64,000 nucleotides of DNA from VAXT01 sp963698015 (GCA_963698015.1 OY969109.1:2790001-2854000); one strand, 5' to 3'; counted from the stretch's first letter, positions 8,835 through 17,253 are shown. Notes: generated from the letters alone by a model not told the origin. Numbers and translations are program-made.

Positions 8835-8973
8835 CGATCCGGAGCGTCCTTCCACGCGAAGTGGCCGGCTCCCAGCCACGGGAGTGGGTCTTCGTGAAGC
8901 GCGCGCAGCACAAGCTGGCGAACTTCACGTATCTGGCGATGCTCAATGTCGCCGAGGCTCTCGACGACGCCTA
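8762..8973 (-). pseudogene. Possible alpha/beta-hydrolase C-terminal remnant
   Basis: The minus strand between the cyclase stop and the end of the PEP-mutase-like gene reads open for 70 codons and ends in TAG at 8762. It contains LPWLGAGHFAWKDAPDRYWP followed by LLIDFV, which resembles the end of alpha/beta hydrolases, where the catalytic histidine sits in a GxGHF(x)W motif before a terminal helix. No start codon or upstream hydrolase domain exists because the frame runs back into the cyclase. This would be a 5'-truncated remnant, overlapping the 3' end of the plus-strand gene. The similarity is by eye only. Confidence 0.4.
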
Positions 8974-10395
8974 CTAGGGCAGCGCCAGCAGCAGGTACGC
9001 GTCGATGGGCTCGTCCTTGCCCTTTACGCGGAGCCCGCCCTGCCACTCGGCAACCGTCCCGGTCGGGAGGCGCCGATAGGTCTCGTCTCCGATCAGGACG
9101 CCGCCGGACGGGGCTGCGTTCTCGAGGCGAGCTCCCGTGTTCACCGTGTCGCCCACGGACGGATAGGCAACGTGGCCGTGGCTGCCGATCTCCCGGACGA
9201 TCACATCGCCGCTGTTGACCCCGACACGAATCCGAGGCCAGCTCGGATGCTGTTCGAAGACCGCGGACAGCCTGCGCTGGAGCTCGAGCGCCGCACCGGC
9301 CGCGCGCAGGGCGTGATCGGGCTGATCGCCTCGGTTGTTGAACATCGCCACGAGCGCGTCGCCGATGAACTTCTCGACCTCGCCGCCGAACTCCCGGGTG
9401 ATCAGCGGCGCGGCTGTGCCCCAGTAGGCGTCGAGCACGGCCGCGACCTGGGCCGGCGACGACCGCTCGGCGAAGGCGGTGAACTCGACGAGATCGGCGA
9501 AGAGGACGCTCACCTGCTGGTGCCGGGCGCGCGTCGTCGGCAGGTACAGCCGCCTGAACCGCTCGTCGCGCCATTCCCGGCGGGCGGCCAGGCCGACGAT
9601 CACGTACGCCGCGACGATCAGGCCGTGCCACTCCCACCAGCTTGCGTGCCACTTGCGTTCGCCGGTCACCGCCACGCCGATCATCGCCTCGGACAGGAGG
9701 AGGAAGCAGGCGATGACCGTGATCGGGAGCAGGTTCCGGCGGTGCCGGAAGATGCTCCAGTAGCGCACGGCGCTGACCGCGTAGATGATCGTCCCGGCGA
9801 CCGCCAGCGCTGTCACCAGGTGGTTCGTCGCCGCCTCGGTGTCCGGCCCCTGCAGCGGCGGCAGGTTCTCGACGGTCCAGACGAACCACGCAACCATCAC
9901 GGCCAGCACCGAGATCCGAAGCAAGCCACGGCGTCGAATCAACCGAGCCCCGATCCCCGGCCGCACGTCGACGAACGCTGACCCCGCAGCGAAGATCGCG
10001 CTCACGAGCAGTCCGACCGGGATCGCGACCTGGAACCCCGCGTGCTCCTGCGAGAAGAGGATCGAGGGCGTCCCGATCGCGTGGAGCCAGAGGAAGCCTC
10101 CGGTCGCCATGAACGCCAGCGAGAGGAGCAGCACGCGCGCGTCGCCGCGCTGGTTGGCCGCCTCCCCCGCGGCGTAGCCGAGCGCGACCGCGACTGCGCC
10201 GACGAGCCCGAAGACGACGAAGTGGAGCTGGTAGTTCTCGATGTGGGGGTCGAGCTCCGAGCGGAGGAGCAGCGAGAGGAGCCCGACGAGGGGCAGCGCG
10301 GCCGCAAGGACGCCGATCGCGAGCAGGGCGTACGAACGCGCCCGCCCGTGCGTCCCGCGGGGAGTCGATGTGAGGGAAATCGAAGCCGAGGCCAT
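8974..10395 (-). CDS. Membrane-anchored class III adenylate/guanylate cyclase
   Basis: A 473-residue protein. The first ~270 residues hold about seven hydrophobic helices (for example YALLAIGVLAAALPLVGLLS and LHFVVFGLVGAVAVALGYAA). The C-terminal domain is a class III nucleotide cyclase: metal-binding D301 in VSVLFADLVEFTAF and D346 in KFIGDALVAMF, then RVGVNSGDVIVREIG and VGDTVNTGARLE (transition-state N and R). It is expected to make cAMP (or cGMP) from NTP at the inner face of the membrane. A polytopic integral sensor is more likely than a transporter. It is transcribed divergently from the monooxygenase gene with 70 nt between starts, so the two may share a control region. Confidence 0.9.
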   Translation of the reverse strand: MASASISLTSTPRGTHGRARSYALLAIGVLAAALPLVGLLSLLLRSELDPHIENYQLHFVVFGLVGAVAVALGYAAGEAANQRGDARVLLLSLAFMATGGFLWLHAIGTPSILFSQEHAGFQVAIPVGLLVSAIFAAGSAFVDVRPGIGARLIRRRGLLRISVLAVMVAWFVWTVENLPPLQGPDTEAATNHLVTALAVAGTIIYAVSAVRYWSIFRHRRNLLPITVIACFLLLSEAMIGVAVTGERKWHASWWEWHGLIVAAYVIVGLAARREWRDERFRRLYLPTTRARHQQVSVLFADLVEFTAFAERSSPAQVAAVLDAYWGTAAPLITREFGGEVEKFIGDALVAMFNNRGDQPDHALRAAGAALELQRRLSAVFEQHPSWPRIRVGVNSGDVIVREIGSHGHVAYPSVGDTVNTGARLENAAPSGGVLIGDETYRRLPTGTVAEWQGGLRVKGKDEPIDAYLLLALP

Positions 10396-10465
10396 TCAGT
10401 CCATTACGCCTGAAACGCCGCCACCGGTTTTCGCCGCCCGGCCGAGGGTCGGGAAAGATACGCGC

Positions 10466-11680
10466 GTGACCGAGGGACCGATCCCCGTGATCGTCGTCGG
10501 CGCCGGCCAGGCGGGGCTCGCCACGAGCCGTGAGCTGACGAAGGCCGGCGTGGAGCACGCCGTCCTGGAGCGTGGCCGGATCGGACAGACGTGGCGCGGC
10601 CGCTGGGACAGCTTCTGCCTCGTGACGCCCAACTGGTCCGTGCAACTCCCGGACGGTCACTACGACGGGCCGGATCCGGACGGGTTCATGGCGCGAGACG
10701 AGATCGTGAGCTACCTCGAGCGCTACGCGGCCGGGGCGCCCGTGCGCGAGAACGTGTCGGTCGAGTCGATCGAAGCGCTCGACGGCGGATTCGTCCTGCG
10801 CACGTCCGCCGGGGAGCTGCGCGCCGGCTCAGTCGTCCTCGCGACGGGCGCGTACCAGCGGCCACATCGCCCAGCGGCCGCCGACACGCTGCCCGCGGAT
10901 CTGTTCCAGATCGACGTGGACGAATACCGGAACGAAGGTGCCCTGCCGGCAGGGAGGGTGCTCGTGATCGGCAGCGGCCAATCGGGGTGCCAAATCGCCG
11001 AGGAGCTGCACGAGGCCGGCCGCGACGTGGTCGTCGCCTGCGGGCGGGCCGCGTGGGCGCCGCGCCGGTTCGGAGGGCGAGACCTCGTCTGGTGGTTGGT
11101 GGAGACGGGCCATGTCGAGGCCAGGGTCGAGTCGCTGCCGACTCCCGAGGCCCGGCTCTTCGGAAACATCGTCGCCACCGGTCACGGGGGCGGTCACGAC
11201 CTCCATCTGCGCACGCTCCAGGCGCAGGGCGTTGTCCTCGCCGGCCACTTTCTCGGCGCGGCGGACGGCCGGGTGCAGTTCGCTCCGGACCTCGCCGAGA
11301 CCGTTGCGTTGAGCGACGAGCGGCACACCCAGTTCATGAATCTCGTGCGCGAGCTCGTGGCGGAGCGGGGCCTGGAAGATCCGGGGATCGAGGACCCGGA
11401 GCCGTTCGTGGCGGATGCGCCCGAGGAGCTCGAGCTGTCCAGCTTCGGAGCGGTTGTCTTCGCCGGCGGGTTCCGGCCCGACTACACGTCCTGGCTCCCG
11501 TGGCCCGAGGCGTTCGACGAGCACGGGTTCCCCATTCAGCGCGACGGGGCGAGCACCGTCGTGCCCGGGCTCTACTTCGTCGGCGTCCACTTCCTGCGCA
11601 AGCGCAAGTCGTCGCTCCTCTACGGCGTCGGCGAGGATGCCGCGCTCGTCGCAGGGCGCATCGCCGCTCTCGGCGGCTAG
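10466..11680 (+). CDS. FAD-dependent monooxygenase / oxidoreductase (FMO-like)
   Basis: A 404-residue flavoprotein. The N-terminal FAD-binding Rossmann motif is VIVVGAGQAGLATSREL; a second dinucleotide (NADPH) fold has VLVIGSGQSGCQIAEEL; the segment VVFAGGFRPDYTSWLPW precedes the C-terminal VPGLYFVGVHFLRKRKSSLL FAD contact. This layout is that of CzcO/TrkA-type putative flavin monooxygenases, including those annotated as MSMEG_0569 or Baeyer-Villiger-like proteins. It is cytoplasmic; substrate unknown. The start is GTG at 10466 with a GGGAAAG site 8 nt upstream; longer frames run through the divergent cyclase promoter. It ends tail to tail with the proline-rich lipoprotein, sharing a CTAG. 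Confidence 0.88.
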   Translation: MTEGPIPVIVVGAGQAGLATSRELTKAGVEHAVLERGRIGQTWRGRWDSFCLVTPNWSVQLPDGHYDGPDPDGFMARDEIVSYLERYAAGAPVRENVSVESIEALDGGFVLRTSAGELRAGSVVLATGAYQRPHRPAAADTLPADLFQIDVDEYRNEGALPAGRVLVIGSGQSGCQIAEELHEAGRDVVVACGRAAWAPRRFGGRDLVWWLVETGHVEARVESLPTPEARLFGNIVATGHGGGHDLHLRTLQAQGVVLAGHFLGAADGRVQFAPDLAETVALSDERHTQFMNLVRELVAERGLEDPGIEDPEPFVADAPEELELSSFGAVVFAGGFRPDYTSWLPWPEAFDEHGFPIQRDGASTVVPGLYFVGVHFLRKRKSSLLYGVGEDAALVAGRIAALGG

Positions 11681-12582
11681 GCGGGCGGAGGCTCGCCCGG
11701 GGCGGGCGGCGGGCGCAGGATGCCCTGCAGCTGCTCGACCTGGCGACGGATCAGAGCCGTCGAGTACGAGAGCTGCTCCTCGCCCGGCGGAGGCGAGCTG
11801 AGCCGAAGCGTCCGGTCGCCCTCGAGCGTCGTGGCGAGCTCGTCCAGCTGGCCGCGCAGGCGCCCGGCCTCGGCCCTGGCCGTATCGTCCGGAGCGCGAG
11901 CCTCGAGCGTTCTCGCCTCCGCGGCGAGCGCCTGGATCTGTCCCGTCACGACCGAGCCCTGGGAGAGCACGTCGTCGACCGCGACGAAGCAGCGCTTCGT
12001 GAGGTCGTCGAACCGGCCGGCCCAGGAAGCAGCGCCCGCGCGTCTCCGACGCCAGAGCAGGAGGCCGAAGAGCGCTCCTGCCGCGATTGCGACTGCGAGG
12101 AGGATCCACGGCCACGGCGAGCTGCCCGACGACCCGCCTCCGGTGGTCGTGACGGCCGGTGGCGGTGGCGGTGGCGGAGGAGGTGGTGGAGGAGGTGGAG
12201 GAGGCGGCGGCGGAGGCGGAGGTGGTGGTGGTGGTGGTGGTGGTGGTGGTGGAGGAGGAGGCGGAGGCGGCGGAGGTGGAAGTGCCGGCGGAGGAGGGGG
12301 CGGCGCGGGTGGAGGTTGCGCCGGAGGTGGAGCTTCGGCCGTCGTCACCCGCCCGGTCGTCGCAGCCGCCGGAGGCACGGTCGGCGTGGTGCGCGTCGCG
12401 GTCCGGATCGAGCGAGTGGCCGTCACGCCGGTCAGCGTCCCGGTCAGGCCTGAGGCTTGCGCGCCTCCACTCCCGCCTCCGCCGCCGCAGGCTCCGAGCA
12501 GGAAGCCCGCGGCGCCGGCGAGCGCGAAGAGCGGCCCGACGCGTCCCAGCTGCCGCAAGGTTGTCCGGCGACCCGACATCAC
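11677..12582 (-). CDS. Proline-rich membrane-anchored lipoprotein, unknown function
   Basis: A 301-residue protein with no recognised catalytic domain. It starts with basic residues and a hydrophobic stretch ending in a lipobox-like LLGAC (residues 27-31), then a low-complexity Thr/Ala region, a tract of more than 50 consecutive or near-consecutive prolines (about 85-142), a transmembrane helix (WPWILLAVAIAAGALFGLLL) with an RRRR stop-transfer, and a C-terminal helical segment rich in Leu/Arg/Glu, probably a coiled coil. The polyproline part would form a stiff spacer in the cell envelope, and translating it should need EF-P. The start is probably ATG ATG at 12582, not certain. Function not recognised. 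Confidence 0.7.
   Translation of the reverse strand: MMSGRRTTLRQLGRVGPLFALAGAAGFLLGACGGGGGSGGAQASGLTGTLTGVTATRSIRTATRTTPTVPPAAATTGRVTTAEAPPPAQPPPAPPPPPPALPPPPPPPPPPPPPPPPPPPPPPPPPPPPPPPPPPPPPPPPPAVTTTGGGSSGSSPWPWILLAVAIAAGALFGLLLWRRRRAGAASWAGRFDDLTKRCFVAVDDVLSQGSVVTGQIQALAAEARTLEARAPDDTARAEAGRLRGQLDELATTLEGDRTLRLSSPPPGEEQLSYSTALIRRQVEQLQGILRPPPAPGEPPPA
12158..12280. repeat. GGN/CCN trinucleotide repeat encoding polyproline
   Basis: About 120 bp of almost uninterrupted GGN triplets (minus strand CCN, proline). It includes a run of pure GGT triplets around 12220-12251. Such tracts change length easily by slippage, so the exact number of prolines in the assembled sequence is uncertain. Confidence 0.9.
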
Positions 12583-12634
12583 CCTCCTCGGTTACTCGCG
12601 GCCCTACCCTGTCATACCCGCAAGCCGCTTCGCT

Positions 12635-12919
12635 CTAGCCGTCAATCGAGTTCGGCGCCGGGCGTACGATTTCTTTGCCGTTCCGGTAGTGGTAGACGCA
12701 CAGATAATCCCGTCGCTTCCAGGACCAGCGAAGCGTGAGCGTCCTGGGCCCAAGGGGACGGTAATGCCCGTTCTTCGTCAGCACGAGCCCTTTACCGGGC
12801 GCCGCGACTGAACAACGGATCACCGCGTCGTCGTTCATGTGCTTGGCGAACGGGAGACCGATCACGAACGCCAACACCGCTATACCGAGCAGGCCGACCA
12901 ACCCCGCAATGCGCAGCAT
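12635..12919 (-). CDS. Small membrane protein, unknown
   Basis: A 94-residue protein from ATG 12919, preceded by a GGTGGGA ribosome binding site 4 nt away. An N-terminal hydrophobic helix (LRIAGLVGLLGIAVLAFVIG) is followed by a 65-residue soluble part with two cysteines (VIRCSV and DYLCVY) that could pair outside the membrane, and an NGHYRPLGPRTLTLRWSW strand pattern. No family is recognised. A TTG nine codons upstream is in frame but has no better binding site. It is probably transcribed alone; the MerR-fusion promoter lies on the other side, divergent. Confidence 0.6.
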   Translation of the reverse strand: MLRIAGLVGLLGIAVLAFVIGLPFAKHMNDDAVIRCSVAAPGKGLVLTKNGHYRPLGPRTLTLRWSWKRRDYLCVYHYRNGKEIVRPAPNSIDG

Positions 12920-12997
12920 GCGTCCCACCGGGCATCGAGTGTACAAACCGCCTCAGACCGCCCAACACCATGTCATGCGCGAAATTCACGGCGCCGC

Positions 12998-13028
12998 TTG
13001 ACCTTACAGTCACTGTAAGGATTACAGT
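12998..13028 (+). promoter_or_regulatory. MerR-type promoter with 19-bp operator
   Basis: A -35 box TTGACC (12998-13003) and a -10 box TACAGT (13023-13028) are separated by 19 bp, the long spacer typical of MerR-activated promoters. The spacer holds a palindrome at 13002-13020, CCTTACAGT-C-ACTGTAAGG, with perfect 9-bp arms. The expected transcription start, about 7 nt past the -10, falls at or next to the GTG start codon at 13035, so the mRNA is probably leaderless. The downstream gene itself encodes a MerR domain, suggesting autoregulation. Confidence 0.85.
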
Positions 13029-13034
13029 CGAGGC

Positions 13035-13868
13035 GTGAACATCTCGTCGTTCGCGCGCCGGGCCGGTATCTCGCCCTCCGGCGTCCGCTGGTACGAGGCG
13101 GCCGGGGTCCTCCCCAGCCCCGTTCGCCGCGAGAACGGCTACCGCGAGTACAGCGACGCCGACCTCTCGCGGCTGACGCTGATCCTCGCGCTCCGCCGCC
13201 TGGGCCTGACCCCGATCGAAGCAGGGCGCCTCGTCGACCGGTGCCTGGAGGGCGAGGTCACCGACCCGGCGCTGACCGCGACACTCGAGCAGCAGCGGCG
13301 GAACATCGCGCGCCAGCGCGAAGAGCTGGAGCGCCTCGAGATCGAGCTCGTCGATCTCGAGCGCACGATCGAGGCGGTCGATCGCGGCGAGGCCAGCCCG
13401 GTCCCGATCGGCGTCCTCTTCGTGTGCAACGGGAACTCGGCGCGCAGCCAGATCGCCGAGGCCCTCCTCGACCGGTTCGGCGGCCCGGACTTCGGAGCGT
13501 CGTCGGCCGGCACCAGCCCGAAGGAAGTCCACCCGCTCGCGGTTCGCGTCCTCGCCGAGATCGGCATCGACTGGCAGGAGGCCCGCGCGAAGCCGGTCAC
13601 GGGACTGCTCGACCGCAGCTTCGACTACGTCGTCACCCTGTCCAACAGCGCGCGCGAAGAATGCCCGAGCCTGCCCGGCCCGCACAGCTCGTTGCACTGG
13701 CACCTCGAGGACCCGAGCACCGTCGAGGGGCCCGAAGAGCAGCGCCTGGAGGCCTTTCGTGCAACGCGTGCCGACCTCACCGCGCGCCTGAGGCCGTTCA
13801 TCGAGATCGCGCGGCGCGCCGCCGGGATCCTCCCCGCCGTTCCAGTCGCTCTAGAGGAAGGAGCCTGA
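13035..13868 (+). CDS. MerR regulator fused to low-molecular-weight phosphatase / arsenate reductase domain
   Basis: A 277-residue two-domain protein. Residues 1-70 form a MerR winged helix (SSFARRAGISPSGVRWYEAA, then NGYREYSDADLSRL), and 80-118 a dimerisation coiled coil. Residues 125-270 form an LMW-PTP/ArsC-type domain with the P-loop C131-NGNSAR-S (CX5R) and a later cysteine in REECP. The phosphatase fold may detoxify arsenate or act on phosphotyrosine; fused to MerR it could serve as the sensor. The start is GTG at 13035, directly at the predicted transcription start. A HIT-like gene follows 2 nt after the stop. Domain calls are firm; the ligand is inference. Confidence 0.88.
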   Translation: MNISSFARRAGISPSGVRWYEAAGVLPSPVRRENGYREYSDADLSRLTLILALRRLGLTPIEAGRLVDRCLEGEVTDPALTATLEQQRRNIARQREELERLEIELVDLERTIEAVDRGEASPVPIGVLFVCNGNSARSQIAEALLDRFGGPDFGASSAGTSPKEVHPLAVRVLAEIGIDWQEARAKPVTGLLDRSFDYVVTLSNSAREECPSLPGPHSSLHWHLEDPSTVEGPEEQRLEAFRATRADLTARLRPFIEIARRAAGILPAVPVALEEGA

Positions 13869-13870
13869 CC

Positions 13871-14362
13871 ATGCAGCTTCCGTACGCCGAGCCACTGACT
13901 GTCCGCGAACCGGGGGGGCGAGTCGTCCCCGAGCCGCCGCGCCGCGGCGAGGCGGGCGGCGAGCCCTGTGGCATCTGCACCGGACAGTCGACCGCAGCCG
14001 TCTGGCAGGACGAGCACTTCAGCCTGCACCCGCCCGTCGGAGGCAGCCTCGCCGGAGCGGTCTGGCTGGCGAGTCGCGAGCACGTCGACTCGTTCAGCGA
14101 CCTGTCGCCCGAGGCGGCCGCCGAATTCGGCCCGCTGGCCGCCCGCGTCGAGCGTGCGATCCTCGGGCTCGGTGACGTCGGCCGCGTGCACCTCTACCGC
14201 TGGGGAGACGGAGGCGCGCACTTCCACGTGTGGTTCATTCCGCGCCCACTCGGGATGCTGGAGGCGTCCGGAATGATGCTTCCGCTCTGGGAGGACGTCC
14301 TGCCCAACGTCACCGACGAGGAGCTCGCGGACGCAGCCAGGCGGATCGCCGAAGCGCTTTGA
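13871..14362 (+). CDS. HIT-like nucleotide-binding protein
   Basis: A 163-residue protein with a strong GAAGGAG binding site before ATG 13871. The C-terminal half carries the HIT-superfamily signature in the form GGAHFHVWFIPRP (H117, H119); the third position of HxHxHxx is replaced by W-F, so it may be a diverged member or bind without hydrolysing. A CGIC pair (C33, C36) near the N-terminus could bind zinc, as in several HIT proteins. It lies 2 nt after the MerR-phosphatase fusion and overlaps the permease start by 4 nt, so the three form one operon. Confidence 0.75.
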   Translation: MQLPYAEPLTVREPGGRVVPEPPRRGEAGGEPCGICTGQSTAAVWQDEHFSLHPPVGGSLAGAVWLASREHVDSFSDLSPEAAAEFGPLAARVERAILGLGDVGRVHLYRWGDGGAHFHVWFIPRPLGMLEASGMMLPLWEDVLPNVTDEELADAARRIAEAL

Positions 14363-15618
14363 CGACGCTCGCCCGGCGGCTCGGGACGTTCGACGCCGTC
14401 GTCATCGGGCTCGGCTCGATGATCGGCGCCGGGGTCTTCGCAGCGTTCGCGCCTGCGGCCGCGTCGGCCGGGAGCCTGTTGCTCGTGGGTCTCGCGCTCG
14501 CGGCGGGTGTCGCCTACTGCAATGCGGTCGCATCCGCGCAACTCGCGGCCCAGTACCCGACCTCGGGCGGCACCTACGTCTACGGACGGGAACGGCTCGG
14601 AGAGTGGTGGGGCTTCCTCGCCGGCTGGGGCTTCGTGATCGGTAAGACCGCGTCCTGCGCGGCGATGGCGCTGACGTTCGCCGCCTATGCGGTTCCCGGG
14701 CCGCGCTGGGTCGAGCGTGTCGTCGCGGCCGCAGCAGTGGTGACGCTCACGGCGGTCAACCTGCGCGGCATCACGCGGACGGCGGGCCTGACGCGGATCC
14801 TCGTCGCGGTCTCGCTCGTCGCCCTGGCCGTCGTCGTCGGCGTGATCCTGGGCAGCGGCGACGCCTCGACGGGCAACCTGACGTGGGAGCTCCCCAACGG
14901 CCTGTACGGCGTGCTCCAGTCGGCGGGGCTCCTCTTCTTCGCGTTCGCGGGTTACGCGCGAATCGCGACTCTCGGCGAAGAGGTGCGCGACCCGCGGCGG
15001 ACGATTCCGCGCGCGATCCCGCTGGCACTCGGCATCACCGTTGCCGTCTATGCGGTCGTCGCCGGGTCGGTGCTGCTCGTGCTCGGCCCGGATGCGCTGG
15101 CGGCGAGCGTGACGCCGCTCGAGAGCGCGGTCCGCTCGGTCGGCGCCGACTGGGCGGTTCCGCTCGTCGACGTCGGAGCGGCGGTCGCCAGCCTGGGCGC
15201 GCTGCTCGCGCTGATCGCAGGGATCGGGCGCACGACTCTGGCCATGGCCCGCGAGGGCGACCTCCCGCGCTGGCTGTCGTCGGTCCATCCGCGCTACCGA
15301 GTGCCGGATCACGCGGAGCTCGCGGTCGCGACCGCGGTGACGCTCCTCGTGCTGACCACCGACCTGCGCGGCGCGATCGCGTTCTCCTCGTTCGGCGTGC
15401 TGACGTACTACGCGATCGCCAACGCATCGGCGTGGACGCAGCGCGGCGAGTGGCGCCGCTGGCCGCGCGCGCTGAACGCGGTCGGGCTCGTGGGGTGCGT
15501 GACGCTCGTCGCCACGCTCCCTCTCAGCGCGGTCGTCGCCGGCCTGGCGATGTTCGCGGTGGGCCTCGCGTGGCGCTTGCTCATCCGGAGGCGGGCCGCT
15601 CTGTCTCTTCCAGCCTGA
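14359..15618 (+). CDS. APC-family amino acid permease
   Basis: A 419-residue polytopic transporter with about 12 helices. The APC signature is visible at the start (FDAVVIGLGSMIGAGVFAAF, helix 1 with the GxG substrate loop) and in YPTSGGTYVYGRERLGEWWG before helix 3. LLFFAFAGYARIATLGEEV is the helix 6/7 segment with EEVRDPRRTIPRAI, and MAREGDLPRWL follows helix 8. It probably exchanges or imports an amino acid by proton coupling. The start is TTG at 14359, whose last two bases form the stop of the HIT-like gene (TTGA). Its 3' end overlaps the opposing sigma factor gene by 38 nt. Confidence 0.9.
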   Translation: MTTLARRLGTFDAVVIGLGSMIGAGVFAAFAPAAASAGSLLLVGLALAAGVAYCNAVASAQLAAQYPTSGGTYVYGRERLGEWWGFLAGWGFVIGKTASCAAMALTFAAYAVPGPRWVERVVAAAAVVTLTAVNLRGITRTAGLTRILVAVSLVALAVVVGVILGSGDASTGNLTWELPNGLYGVLQSAGLLFFAFAGYARIATLGEEVRDPRRTIPRAIPLALGITVAVYAVVAGSVLLVLGPDALAASVTPLESAVRSVGADWAVPLVDVGAAVASLGALLALIAGIGRTTLAMAREGDLPRWLSSVHPRYRVPDHAELAVATAVTLLVLTTDLRGAIAFSSFGVLTYYAIANASAWTQRGEWRRWPRALNAVGLVGCVTLVATLPLSAVVAGLAMFAVGLAWRLLIRRRAALSLPA

Positions 15619-16816
15619 GCCGCGCGGCCTTCATCGACAGGTAGCGCTGCTCGGGAAGGCTCGTCGTGCGGGCGGCCGCCGCGCGATAGTGCTCGAACGC
15701 TGCTTCCGTGTCGCCGGAGAGCTCGAGCAGATGTGCGCGCACCGCATCCAGCCGGTAGTAGCCCGCGAGGCGTTCGTCCAGCGAGTCGAGGACCGCCAGG
15801 CCCTCGGTCGGCCCCTCGGCCATGCCCGTGGCGACCGCCCGGTTCAACGTGACCACCGGATTGCCGGTCAGCTGCTCGAGCAGCCCGTAGAGCGCGAGGA
15901 TCTGCGGCCAGTCGGTGTCCTCGGCCCGCGGAGCTCGGTCGTGCACGGCCGCGATCGCGGCCTGGATCCGGTACTCGCCGAGCGGCGGCTTGCCCATCGC
16001 GCCGTCGAGCAGCGCCGTCCCTTCGGCGATCTGCCCGCGATCCCACAACGCCCGGTCCTGCTCTGCGAGCGGGACGAGCTCGCCCTCGGCGTTCGTCCGC
16101 GCCGGTCGTCGCGCGTCGATCAGCAGCATCAGCGCGAGCAGGCCCGCGACCTCGCCGTCGTCCGGCAGCAGCCTGTGGGTCAGCCTCGCCATTCGGATCG
16201 CCTCGTCTGAGAGCTCGGGGCGGTGCAGCTCGCTGCCGGCGCTGCTCGTGTAGCCCTCGTTGAAGATCAGGTACAGGACGTGGAGCACCGTCTGCAACCG
16301 CACCGGCCGCTCGTCGGGCTTCGGCATCCGGAATGGCTCGCCCGAGTCGCTGATGCGGCGCTTCGCCCGTGAGATCCGCTGCGCCATCGTCGCCTCCTCG
16401 ACGAGGAACGCGCTCGCGATCTCGGCCGTCGTCAACCCACCCACGGCCCGCAGGGTCAGCGCGATCGCCGAAGCCGGGGTCAGCGCGGGATGGCAGCACA
16501 TGAACAGCACGGTCAACGTGTCGTCCTGATCGGGCACATCGGTCCGCGTCTCCTCCTGTGAGGCCAGCTCTTCCCGGTTTCGCCGAGCCCGATCGCTCCG
16601 CCACTCGTCGATCAACCGCCGGGACGCGGTCTGGATCAGCCAGGCTCGGGGCTCCTCCGGGATCCCGTCGCGAGGCCAGCGCGTCGCGGCTGCGAGCAGC
16701 GCTTCCTGGACGGCGTCCTCGGCCGTGTCGAAGTCGCCGTACCTCCGCACGAGCGTGCCGAGGACCTGCGGCGCCAGCTCGCGCAGCAGGTCCTCGACAC
16801 CCTGCCGGACGTTCAG
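15581..16816 (-). CDS. ECF42-type RNA polymerase sigma factor; apparent CTG start
   Basis: A 411-residue sigma factor, much longer than ordinary ECF factors because of a helical C-terminal extension (DUF6596/TPR-like, about 185-405). Region 2 reads VRRYGDFDTAEDAVQEALLA with PRAWLIQTASRRLIDEWRSD; region 4 is ALTLRAVGGLTTAEIASAFL then AQRISRAKRRI. The conserved N-terminus VEDLLRELAPQVLG begins only six codons after the junction with the YCII gene, and no ATG, GTG or TTG is available; CTG at 16816 overlaps the YCII stop (CTGA). ECF42 factors have no classical anti-sigma and are typically coded beside DGPF/YCII proteins, as here. Its target promoters are unknown. Confidence 0.9.
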   Translation of the reverse strand: MNVRQGVEDLLRELAPQVLGTLVRRYGDFDTAEDAVQEALLAAATRWPRDGIPEEPRAWLIQTASRRLIDEWRSDRARRNREELASQEETRTDVPDQDDTLTVLFMCCHPALTPASAIALTLRAVGGLTTAEIASAFLVEEATMAQRISRAKRRISDSGEPFRMPKPDERPVRLQTVLHVLYLIFNEGYTSSAGSELHRPELSDEAIRMARLTHRLLPDDGEVAGLLALMLLIDARRPARTNAEGELVPLAEQDRALWDRGQIAEGTALLDGAMGKPPLGEYRIQAAIAAVHDRAPRAEDTDWPQILALYGLLEQLTGNPVVTLNRAVATGMAEGPTEGLAVLDSLDERLAGYYRLDAVRAHLLELSGDTEAAFEHYRAAAARTTSLPEQRYLSMKAARLRLEETERPASG

Positions 16817-17253
16817 CGCTCGCCCGCCGCGGTCTCCAGGTACTCCTGCATCCCTTCTGCGTCCGAGATGCGCTCGTCCATCACTTGCCGGACCTGGATC
16901 GGCTGCTGGGTCGGCATGCTGTCGGGGCCGGGCACGGCCGAGAGCCTCGCCGCGATCTCGAGCGCCCGCTCCTCGGACTCGACGTCGAAGACCTGAAAGC
17001 CGGCGAGCCATTCCTTGAACTCCTGGAACGGCCCGTCGGTGATGACGGGCGTCGTGCCGTCTGAGGTCACGATCTTCGCGAGGTCCGGCCCGGTCAGGAT
17101 CTCGGACTGCACGAGCTCGCCGCTCTCCGTCAGCTCCTGCGTGAGCGCCCGGTAGTAGTCCAGGTGCGCCTGGATCTCCTCGGGCTTCCACTCCTCCATG
17201 GGCGTGTCGACGACGCCGCCCTCGAAATTGACTGCCAGCAGGTATCTGGCCAT
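16813..17253 (-). CDS. YCII/DGPF-domain protein
   Basis: A 146-residue YCII-related protein with the signature DGPF at residues 73-76 (VITDGPFQEFKEWLAGF) and an N-terminal MARYLLAVNFEGG strand. ATG 17253 has a very good AAGGAGGA binding site. The family forms dimeric alpha/beta barrels; DGPF proteins are the standard genomic partner of ECF42 sigma factors and are often targets of that sigma, though their biochemistry is unclear. The stop codon overlaps the sigma factor start, so the two are translationally coupled. Confidence 0.9.
   Translation of the reverse strand: MARYLLAVNFEGGVVDTPMEEWKPEEIQAHLDYYRALTQELTESGELVQSEILTGPDLAKIVTSDGTTPVITDGPFQEFKEWLAGFQVFDVESEERALEIAARLSAVPGPDSMPTQQPIQVRQVMDERISDAEGMQEYLETAAGER

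Noticed and set aside
11720..12811. Plus-strand polyglycine ORF
   Set aside because: Antisense shadow of the polyproline tract; no binding site and no family features.
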